The notes under the pieces were generated by a model, which saw only the letters and a list, made by a program, of their open reading frames with translations, was not told the origin of the DNA and searched no databases. From assembly GCA_963965975.1 (NCBI GenBank), contig OZ014418.1, positions 7,584,775-7,648,774 of the forward strand: a stretch of DNA of 64,000 nt, in the 5' to 3' direction. Position 1 is the stretch's first letter. Every line of letters starts with the position of its first letter. A program made the position numbers and the translations under genes. Source of the stretch: Xestospongia bergquistia (lineage: Eukaryota; Porifera; Demospongiae; Haplosclerida; Petrosiidae). Positions 24,735 to 33,949 of the stretch are shown here, piece by piece.

Positions 24735-26473
24735 ATGGGTGGTGGAGATCAAAAAAAATCTGGAGCAACTGCTGCTGCTGCTGCTAATAATGATGCATTG
24801 TCATTACAAGTATTATGTCAATATGATCAGATACCAAGTCATCATTCAATAGACTGTACACTTTTAGTAAAGATAACAGCTACTTCAGAACTTAATGAAG
24901 ATCGACGCGCACCTGTCACATTAGTTGCTACCATTGATAGAAGGTATATAATGTGTTTATCATTATTATTAGTAGTAAATTATTTAACTATAGTGCAAGT
25001 ATGAAGGATAAATTACCCTTAGTGAAGGAGAGTTTAAAATTCATGGTACAACAGTTACGTGGTGAAGACAAGTTAGCAATCATCACGTTTGATCATGAGG
25101 TGTGTGTCAAGAATTTTTACCTATTGTGTTTTCCTTGGCTAGGTGGAAGTGGTACTTCCTTTAACTTGTATGACAAGTGCAGGTAAAATGAGAGCAGACA
25201 GAGCTATTGAAAGTATTCGTGAAAGAGGCCATACTAATTTAAGTGCTGGACTTCTTGCCGCTCTTCAGGTATTTCATTTTGTCAACTTTTCCTTAATTAT
25301 AATAAGTTAGGTTCTCTATGAAACAACAGAAACTACTTTAGTAGAATCTGTGGTTTTATTTACTGATGGCAGAGCTAACTATGGTATAAAAGATCCATCT
25401 GCTTTATCTAAAGCAACAAGGTATATCACAAAATATTCAAGTACTTTTCAATTAATTTTTAATTATAGATCAATGTTAGAACAGATTGGTCGTCAAGTGT
25501 GTGTGTTTACACTAGGATTTGGTGATGACCATGATCCTGATACATTACATAATGTTGCTGATGCAGGAAAAGGGTTGTTTTATTACGTTGAGCACAAAGA
25601 CTTAATTCCAGATAGTTTCTGTGACTGTTTAGGTGGACTATTGAGTGTCGCTGCTCAAGTAATGTTTGATTGACGATTTTAATGATTAATATTATCTTTG
25701 CAAATAGAATATTGTGATAACATTAACTGCTGGAAGCTCTAATTGTTGTTTAAAACAACCTAACACATTATTCCAGATGTCATGTTTGGAACCTAATAAA
25801 GCATTTAAAGTTACTATACCTGATATCTATTGGTAAGTCTAAAACAATGAGTATCATTTGAAATTGTCAATGTTATAGTGAAGAAGAAAAGTGTATTCCA
25901 CTTCAAGTTAGTTTAGCTGGATGTCTTATTGAGAAGGAAAAGTCTGAGGTGGTGTTACTGAAGTGTGATCTGATGTACTTTGATGTTTTGAATTGTTTAC
26001 CTAAAAGCTCTTCTAGTTCTGGAGCTGTTGTTGTCACTCAAGGTATATCTAAGCCTATTCCAGCTACAGATGTAACTGATGATATTGAGTTACATATGGT
26101 GCGTTGTGAAGTAGCTGATTCATTAGCTAATGCTAGTAAGTTGGCAGATCGAGGGGATTTGCAAAGTGCACGAGATTTACTTCATCGATGTAAGACTCGA
26201 GTTAAGAAGAGTGTTGCATTTGCTTTGCCACATGCAAAATATATTATTGAAACATTAGATGAGTCTCTACAAGGCTTAGAAAGTCAATTGATCTACAAAC
26301 AACATGGCAAACCTACCATGATGAGTTATAGCCATTCTCATTGGCAACAACGTTCCAGTCTCCAGTCTGGTTCTACCAGCAGAGAAAGTACCATCTCTTC
26401 ATTCAATCCTTATACTAACTTTGCTAAAACTAAAATGAAGGTGGCTTATTCTCAAATTCATCATGAACAATAA
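24735..26473 (+). CDS. VWA-domain protein with intact MIDAS
   Basis: The gene has about seven exons, from ATG 24735 (MGGGDQKKSG, then an Ala run) to TAA 26471-26473. After a short beta-strand region, a von Willebrand factor A domain begins at PVTLVATIDRSASM. The metal-ion site is complete: DRSAS supplies DxSxS (the exon 1/2 junction falls within it), GHTNLSAGL supplies the Thr, and VVLFTDGRAN supplies the Asp. A beta-sandwich region (NIVITLTAGSSNCCL onwards) and a helical segment follow: LHMVRCEVADSLANASKLAD, then RGDLQSARDLLHRC. This layout recalls bacterial VWA/chloride-channel-like proteins and plant WAV3-type proteins, but there is no RING finger. There is no signal peptide, so an intracellular adhesion- or scaffold-type role is guessed, not shown. 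It is divergently paired with RALGAPA. Confidence 0.8.
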
Positions 26474-27147
26474 GATATACCTCAATGTTATATATTTGGT
26501 ATTCAAATTTGTCCATGCATTTATTTAATGTACATGTCACCGCAAAATGTTGTATTATTGATACATTCTTTCTATATATTGAGCTGAGGTTTAATGTCCA
26601 TAAAGACAATTGTTTATTACTACCACTACTAGTTAGTTTGTCCTTGAAGTTCATCCATTTAATATTTCATAATAATAATGGCATTCTGTAATTATCTTAT
26701 TTTGTGAGCTACAGCTGCCATATTGTCACACAAAAAATGGCTCATTTTTAATCCCTCGGTTTTATAATGTTTCTAATGGTAACAAATGAGTGTAGCTGTG
26801 GTAATCCATGCCTTCCAGATGTTTCTGGCAGAAGTAAATCAGGAATATATAAAAAGGAGTAATTTAAGCAGAGATTAATGGAGGAGAAATTAATGGTGGA
26901 GTAATTAAAGCAGGAGGAAGTAGAGGAGGAATAATAGATGAGAAACTAAAGGATGATGAATTAAAGCAAAATTAAGGAAAAAATTAAAGCAGAAATTAAG
27001 GAAAAATTAAAGCAGAAATTAAATGAATAGAAGTGTTTGAATGCTTTCCATTTATCAGCTAATGAAGATTTGACAAGAGAAGAACAATGCTCAAACACTA
27101 CAATCAGGAGATAACCACACTCACAATTCATTATAGGATGAACTTAC
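26474..27147. repeat. intergenic, purine-rich low-complexity stretch
   Basis: This holds the VWA gene 3' end and then, at about 26,840-27,030, a purine-rich stretch in which ATTAAAGCAGAAATTAAGG-type words recur. No ORF or family is recognised. I looked here for the Nudix exons that should follow the DCP2 fragment and found none. Confidence 0.5.
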
Positions 27148-27299
27148 TAGTAGTCATAAACTCTTTATATGAGCATCCAGGTAAAGAGGGGTCTTCTGGT
27201 CTTAGAAAATCAAGATAAAACCAGTAGGCTTGTTCTATCTCTGTGCAAACTTTCATTGCTTTATCTTTCTCATCTTGTAGCATATTAATCAAAAAACGA
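27148..27299 (-). pseudogene. DCP2: isolated DCP2 box-A exon (gene fragment)
   Basis: A single 152-nt exon with good GT-AG borders encodes SRFLINMLQDEKDKAMKVCT, then EIEQAYWFYLDFL and a LPGCSYKEF tail. This is the regulatory box-A domain of the mRNA-decapping enzyme DCP2 (human SRFILHIPSEERDNAIRVC..IELAHWFYLDF). Neither the preceding N-terminal exon nor the Nudix catalytic exons (GWGFPKGK motif) are visible on either side. It lies among pseudogenes and transposons. I read it as a displaced fragment of a gene located elsewhere. Alternatively, it is an exon of a real gene interrupted by the transposon 42 bp away. Confidence 0.7.
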
Positions 27300-27340
27300 C
27301 TGTATATCAAGTCAATAAAATATAATATACTATCTATGCA

Positions 27341-27639
27341 TAGGTGTAGGAACAGGGGGGGTACAGGGGGCACGTCCCCCCCCCCCCAATGTTTTTGGTA
27401 TATTGTGAGATGGTTTCACAATCAACTGATTTAGATTAGCCACTTTTCAATCTCTATCCTCATAATACAATTTACAGCTGTAGATGCACATTTTATGTAA
27501 AAACCTTTTTAAAAATTTTTGTCAGTGTAAACAACAGAAGGTTTATTTTAGTTTTTATTGAAATACTTCACTGTTAAACTAAACAATGTTAAAATGTTAC
27601 ATATGTGCCCCCCGAATGACAAAATTGTTCCTACACCTA
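27341..27639. mobile_element. non-autonomous hAT-like MITE (299 bp)
   Basis: The element begins TAGGTGTAGGAACA and ends TGTTCCTACACCTA, with runs of G and C just inside each end. Its left half is a near copy, in reverse, of the right end of the longer element at 30,518-32,008, and its right half matches that element's left end. It is therefore an internal-deletion derivative inserted in the opposite orientation. Flanks share CTATG, but an 8-bp target duplication could not be fixed. Confidence 0.8.
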
Positions 27640-27689
27640 TGCTATGTACCTTGCTAAGTCATCTAAACCTTCTCTCTCTTAATACCAAC

Positions 27690-28699
27690 AGCACAAGCCA
27701 TTGTAACAGAGACAGGATGCAGGAGGTAATGTATTTTTAACCCCTAGGTTGCTCAGCAGCTATGGTCAGATACTAAAGTAGAGCAATTCATTATTAACTC
27801 TATTAAAAAGGTTTATCCTAATCATCAGTAAGTTCTGACTATGTAATAACTCCACCCATCATTAATTGAAGGTTTATTGGAGAGGAAACGTCATTATCAA
27901 CAGATTTTACAGACGCTCCTATATGGATAATTGATCCAATTGACTAATTTTATTTATAGGCACTATAATTATGTTTAAATGTAATACAAGTTATGTCTCC
28001 CTATTTGGCTATATGTATTGGATTAACTATTAATAAAGAGGTGCTGTACATTTATATGAATGATGTCATTATTATCTTAGGTTGTTGTGGACGTTATTTA
28101 TAACTTCTTTCAAGATCAATTATTTTTTGCTATGAAAGGGGGTGGAGCTTATATGCATGTATCTGATACAGGTATTAGACTAAGAGGTAACACCAGTTGA
28201 CCACACCTTTTAATTAACTTTAACAGAACTGCAGAAGGCAATTATAGTAACTGATTTGGGATATTCTTGACTTTTCCATAAAGAGTTTGAACTTATTCCA
28301 AAGCTAGCAACAATTCAAGGACTGACAGCTGATGCTAGCCATGTTCATGGGTAAGTCTACTAATAAAATAACTGCAGTTAATAATACAGGGACTATAGCA
28401 TTCGTACATTAGGTTCTTCAGCTCTTAGTTTGTGCATGGTTGCTATTGGTGGAGCTGACGCTTATATTGAATATGGTATTCATTGCTGAGATTATGCAGC
28501 AGGAGAATTCCTTGTCAGAGAAGCTGGTGGAGTTTCTCTCTATCCAAGAGGTAAAGTAAATATCTTTCACTATTTATGAAAATTTATTATAGGAGCTCTC
28601 CTTGATCTGATGGGACGTGGTGTGCTAGTCTCTTGTACTAAGGAACTAGCAGATGCCATGATTCCTTTAATACATCATGTGGATTATCCTAGAGATTAA
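27690..28699 (+). pseudogene. inositol monophosphatase pseudogene
   Basis: Segments of an IMPase (IMPA1/2 family; removes phosphate from inositol monophosphate) lie in order: VEQFIINSIKKVYPNHQ, then FIGEETSLSTDFTDAPIWII with DPID (metal-binding Asp motif), QLFFAMKGGGAYMHVSDTGI, ALSLCMVAIGGADAYIEYGI, GEFLVREAGGV and a C-terminal LLDLMGRGVLVSCTKELADA. It is inactivated. The Trp of the HCWD motif is a TGA stop (near 28,490), the frame stops after DPID where a splice donor should be, and LGYS is followed by a stop. Introns are retained, so it arose by DNA duplication rather than retrocopying. A 36-bp word at 28,190-28,225 recurs at 28,819-28,853. Confidence 0.82.
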
Positions 28700-30517
28700 T
28701 AATGTATTGTCTTTTTAATTCAGTCATTATATATATTATTATAATATTACTCTTTGCTTTAATATTACATTTATTTTACACACATTAAAACATTTGTGAA
28801 AAATTACTCTATTAGTGGTAACACCAGTTGACCACAACTTTTAATTAACTTTAAGTTCATTATAATATTTGATGGAGCTATTTTTCACATGTTGATTTGT
28901 TAAGTATAATAGTATATAATATAACAATATATGAAATGTGGTAGGTGCTCCATATTATAGTTATGTTATGATTTGGGAATCCAGCTGAACTTCTTGACAT
29001 TGATACAGGAACTGTTCCTATTTGTGATTAACTGGACTAACTGATGAACAATGGGAGATATTATAGATTAGGTACATAAGAACTTTCAAGGAAGACCATA
29101 TGAAAAGAACCAGTTAGATTTGATTATGTTTGCTGTTGATTTTGATGACAAATATTTGGCTTTTCTAAGGAGCCATGAAGAGGATTTGAGTTTCATATTT
29201 TATAGTTAACTTGTTGCCCATGTATAATAAATTATGAAGAACATAATGTCATTAGTGAGAACAGTACAATTGTAAAAGGTTATTAAATATCAATAACACA
29301 CAGAGAGATAACACAACAACATTACATATAACACAATCTTGCATGTTCTTCATTATCCAGGAGTTAGTCTGACTATATGTGACTGGATATGCAAAAAGGG
29401 ACCACTTGAGTCATTTCTGTCATTTTCATATTTTCATACATTTTAAAGTATAGATAATGCTGAATTGTTTGATACCTTGGATAAATGCATGCATTGCTAA
29501 AGAAACAAGATATAAACGGAAATACAGTGGCTACTACCAAAAATTAATTTTGAGAATAGTGGAATTTAATGTTCCACCCACGCATAGTGTACACTAATAT
29601 ATGAGAACACGAATGCTTCTACGTACTAATCTAGAAAGAACTTTGGATTTATATACGCTTCAAAATGACTGTCAGGTACTATTCTCTTTGTTTTTTGGTT
29701 TAACTCAAATTCCCAAAAATATTGAAATCATCACTTTTTCTGTCCCTACTGAGATTTTTTATTTGACAGAAGTGGTCGCAAATTAGGTCACATATATTCT
29801 ACTCTATTAACAACTGTGAGTTCAATCTTTCTTCAATTCTTGCTGCATCAATGTCAGTAATTTAGTATTATGGTTGAAAATTGTATACGTTCTCGTAACT
29901 TACAGTATACTGACTTAGTATACTACAGGTCATAGTTATAATATACTGAATACGTGCACTACGTCAGTATACTACAAATCACGTGATTGTGCAGAATTTG
30001 GCGCAATAACTTTTAAAAACGGACATTGCTACAGCAAGAATGGAAGAAGAATTGAAGGTCTGTCATTCTACATTGCAATATTGATATGTTTCTAATTCAT
30101 ACATGTTCATGGAGTTGAATAAATTATCAGATTTGTATACTAACTTCTGGATAATAAGGAATATGTAAGATTGTAGTATAATTAATTGTGTGTTCTCTCA
30201 CTCTTTATCACAGGCTTATAATGAGTTTATAAAACTTGTTAACCAAATGTGTGTGGCTATAGGGACAGCCTGATGTCTAAATATATTTGTAAGAATCCAT
30301 TCTATTTAATTTTGTTCACATTTTTGTCAATGTACTTTCTCAGACTACAGTAAGACTACTGATAAGGAGGTTAGTCAATTATCATATTTACTGTTTATTT
30401 GTCTGTAAGAATAGGCTCATGGTTTATTACAGTATTTTTTTTCATGTCAATGTCTCCTATCACCATAATATGAGGTACACATATAAATTGTGTATTAATT
30501 TGTATATTAATCATACA
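28700..30517. other. unassigned decayed region
   Basis: No complete gene is recognised. Around 28,990-29,210, broken coding-like text occurs in shifting frames (for example DEQWEIL and VDFDDKYLAFLRSHEED) without a family match. At 29,900-29,980 there are repeated GTATACT/AGTATAC palindromes, followed by a possible short first exon (ATG 30,040, MEEELK, donor GT) and an AYNEFIKLVNQM segment that ends in a stop. The last could be an IMPase-like N terminus, but this is only a guess. Confidence 0.35.
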
Positions 30518-32008
30518 TAGGTGTAGGAACAATTTTGTCATTGGGGGGGCACATATGTAACATTTTAACATTGTTTAGTTTAACAATGAACTATTTTAAA
30601 AATAACCAAAATAAAACCTTCTGTCATTTACACTGATAAAACGTTTTGCAATATCAGTAAGGTCCATTGATTCAGTTAAATCTCTGTGAACATACATCAG
30701 CATAAGTGCATTTAACCAGGGCTGTGTCATCGTAGATCTAAGTTTTAGGAACATTGATCAATTCTATGGTGTCTTCGTGAATTTCTAAGTGAGAGTTAAC
30801 CCAACGAATACATACACCTAGCTGCTCTTGTTTGATACGTCTTTTGCTTCGTCGGCTATGATCGAAAAAAAGGAGCCTCTCGTATTTTCTTGAGGATATT
30901 TTGTAAAACACATAACCCCATTAGCTGTAGTTGTTCATTTAAAATTTCTGGTGAAAAGTATTTCCTCTCACTGAGCCATTTCTTTAACTCTGGACAGTCT
31001 TCACTTCTCAACTCTAAAAGTTGTAACAAGTTTCCTTCCATTTCATCATTCCTTCGAATGGCTAGTCCTTGTTTGGCTAAAAATTGCAATGAGGAAAGCT
31101 GCTTAATCAGCAAGTTCCAATGTAACTTTTGATCAGCTTGAGCTTGTTTGTATAGGGAGGAATGTATTCCTTCTTGGTTCAACATCTGTATTTTCAACAA
31201 TGCTTCCTTGTGAGTGCCTGAATCAGCATGACTAGAAAACTTTTCTCGACCTTTCTTCCAGTTGTTGAAGCCTTTCATTAGGAAATTATCCTCACTTTTA
31301 GTGCTTAAACATAGCAATCCAGTAACATGACAAAATCTACAGTATGTACAAAATGCTCTACATGTAGTAGTACATAATGTGAGCCAAGGGAAGTCATTGT
31401 ACCAGGCTGCATTGAAGGCATGATTTTTTTTCCTTGCTTTCTTTTACTTTTCTTAATAATTTGATCACTCTTTGGTTGAAATGGATTTAAGGTGACAGGC
31501 CGACAACATTCAGCTAAGCACACAGTATCTAATCACGATAATAAATTCAATAATAACTCTAGTCGAACTCATTGTTGGCAAAATCTATGTAGTTACTTAC
31601 CAGTGGAGTTAATGCTGCTGTCTTCTTCAAGTTGGTCATGATCTTCATCAGATAAATCATTATGATTGCTGTCACTTTGACATTCATTCTCAATTGAACC
31701 AGAGTCTTTAGAAAAAGATTGAAAAAGCTCTGTTTGTCTTTGGTCCTGCTTCTGCCATATTTACTGACTGTGAAGGTGACGTGTGCACATGCAGCTGTGT
31801 CAATTTTGCAATATTCAGTGTGAATGAGTTATTGGAATTTTTGAAATGTTTTTACATAAAATGTGCATCTACAGGTGTAAATTGTATTATGAGGATAGGG
31901 ATTGAAAAGTTGCTAATATAAATCAGTTGATTGTTGAACCATCTCACAATATACCAAAAATATTGGGGGGGCACGTGCCCCCTGTGCCCCCCCTGTTCCT
32001 ACACCTTA
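30518..32008 (-). mobile_element. hAT-superfamily transposon, defective
   Basis: This 1.49 kb element has terminal repeats TAGGTGTAGGAACA and TGTTCCTACACCT and G/C runs inside both ends. It carries a transposase remnant on the minus strand. TCATA occurs just outside both ends, but a clean target-site duplication is not clear. Both terminal regions (about 150 bp each) are shared with the 299-bp MITE at 27,341. Confidence 0.78.
30856..31523 (-). pseudogene. TTF-zinc-finger/hAT transposase fragment, frameshifted
   Basis: Minus-strand reading gives CRPVTLNPFQPKSDQIIKK, then a homopolymer-A frameshift near 31,430. It then continues in another frame with FPWLTLCTTTCRAFCTYC, FLMKGFNNWKKGREKFSSHA, FLAKQGLAIRRNDEMEGNLL and QLLELRSED. 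These are the N-terminal zinc-finger and linker blocks of ZMYM1-like hAT transposases. The catalytic core and C-terminal hAT dimerisation domain are absent, so the element cannot supply its own transposase. Upstream, acidic Asp/Glu/Ser-rich text near 31,610-31,740 is probably the start of the same protein. Confidence 0.78.
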
Positions 32009-32382
32009 GTCATAATGTGTTTGAGTGCTACTGATAGTAAGAACAGCTTTGGGTAAAAACAAGAAAGATTTCTCAAGTAAGCCTTTTGTCAGATCACTAT
32101 TTTCATGATGATATTGTAGACACCAGATCACTTCCAGAGTCTTTGGTATTATGGATGCTGCTAGCATATTTAACATGGTAACATAATGTAGCAACATACA
32201 CAATTATAGTTACTGATGATATAATTTTTTATTCTGTAGGCAGTTTATGTTGTGTCTATGTTATGTACTAGTGAAACAATCTGGACAGTTTGTTATTAAT
32301 GATTACTAAAGGTACATATAGTTTATTATGTTAGTAAAATCATAACACTGTATAACATAACATTGTACCTTTTAAGTTTGAG

Positions 32383-32383
<1 letters not shown>

Positions 32384-32413
<30 letters not shown>
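32384..32413. repeat. CA dinucleotide microsatellite
   Basis: A perfect (CA)15-type tract. No gene context. Confidence 0.95.
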
Positions 32414-32416
<3 letters not shown>

Positions 32417-32493
32417 TAAAGACTTTATAAAGTGTAAGTTTCTTATTTGTTAGTAAAAATGTTAAGAGTAATTCAGTAATTTTTATTTTGTGA

Positions 32494-33150
32494 TACTGCC
32501 AAATGTACAACTGTCAAATGTACCACTCTCAAATGATATACTGTCAATATATTGTAATGTTAGCCTATATTACATAATTACTTTTTATTCTTCTTTCTTT
32601 ATGTAGCATCGTTGGAGTCCTGAATCTAGGTGTGGTGGTAGTAAGTTGGAGGTAACAATAATGTATGCTTTATTTTATAATTTTTATTATATATTATTTC
32701 ATATTTTTTCTTCTTTTTCTTAATTCTTTTTCTACAGATCTTTAGGTTGGGGGTTGCTGCTCAAGACACATCTCTCCATCTCAGGGTGTAAGTTAGTGAT
32801 GTGTATTATGTTGACTTAGTAGTTTATAGCATAATATTATTCCTTATTTCTGTTTCTTTTTATAGCATCGTTGGAGTCCAGGATCTAGGTGTGGTTGTAA
32901 GTTGGAGGTAACAATAATGTATGCTTTATTTTATAATTTTTATTATATATTATTTCATATTTTTTCTTCTTTTTTCAACTTTTTTTCTACAGATTTTTAG
33001 GTTGGGGGTTGCTGTTTCAAGACACTCTTCTATCTCCACACTGAGGGTGTAAGTTCATTAGTACTTTACACAAGGTCATAAAGTGTAGTTGTTGGTAGTA
33101 TATCATTTGAGAGTGGTACATTTGACAGTCATAGATTTGGTAGTGTGTAT
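32494..33150. mobile_element. 660-bp element bounded by perfect 31-bp inverted repeats
   Basis: Bases 32,511-32,541 are the exact reverse complement of 33,098-33,128, with weaker matching a further 10-20 bp outward and inward. The interior is two direct copies of a module of about 260 bp (CATCGTTGGAGTCC at about 32,608 and again at about 32,867). Each copy carries exon-like pieces with TTGGAG/GTAACA donor-like and TTTCTACAG acceptor-like borders. No ORF is recognised. It resembles a non-autonomous DNA transposon that captured or duplicated an internal segment. Confidence 0.65.
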
Positions 33151-33283
33151 TTGTAATTAAAGTACAATACAATTATACCTTCTAGAGTAAGAGAGAAAGG
33201 TGAGTATATAATCCAGGAGAGGGCTGAGGAAGTCACAAGCAACTAATTAGTTGTCTTGTTTCCACCCCCAAACATGCCAAGGT

Positions 33284-33560
33284 TATTCTGGGCTGACCTA
33301 GAGCATTAATAAAAATATGAGGTGTGGTGAAAATAAGCCACACCCAATAGTTGGTAGGCATGTCTACTATAAGTATGTGTGGTGCTGACCTAGGGAATAA
33401 TTGATGAGGTGTGGTCAGAATATGCCACACCCAATTGTTGGTAGGTGTGTCTGCTGTAATATTTGTGTGTGTAGTCAGGCTTATATTCTAGGCTGACCTA
33501 GGACTAATTGAAATATGAGGTGTGGTCAAGGTAAGCCACACTGGTGGGTGTGGCAGATGA
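33284..33560. repeat. three tandem copies of a ~100-bp hairpin-forming repeat
   Basis: Each copy starts GGCTGACCTAG, followed by GAGGTGTGG, then a matching CCACACC about 15 bp later, then TTGGTAGGYRTGTCT. The paired GGTGTGG/CCACACC could form a stem. Copies begin near 33,290, 33,388 and 33,492. Confidence 0.75.
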
Positions 33561-33949
33561 AGTCTGATTAGTGGGGTGTTATGGTAGCAGTTAGATTTAC
33601 ACTTCTTGGTGTTGCTTTACTAATGGAGCATGGTTATAGTGTATTTCTTATTGCCATTGTCTACTTAGGTTACTAAAGTCCATTCACATTCACCTGGTAC
33701 TTCGTTTTTTCGCTGTAACTTCCTTATTACTCATCAGATTTCAAAATTTATAATAGGCAAGTAAAATGTTGAATTGTTGCCTTGGCTGGAATGTTGCCTC
33801 TCAATTCAAACTAGTTGTACTTGGATTCAAGATAGGGTCTGTCATTGTCAGTAGAACTGGGAACAAGTAGTGATACCCATAATCTCTGATAAAATACATG
33901 ATAAAAATATTTTATAAAATTTTCTTTGTCAGTTTATGTTTGTAATACT

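Noticed and set aside
28990-29215. Possible gene with VDFDDKYLAFLRSHEED
   Set aside because: Frames shift and stop repeatedly and no family is recognised; left as unassigned decayed DNA.
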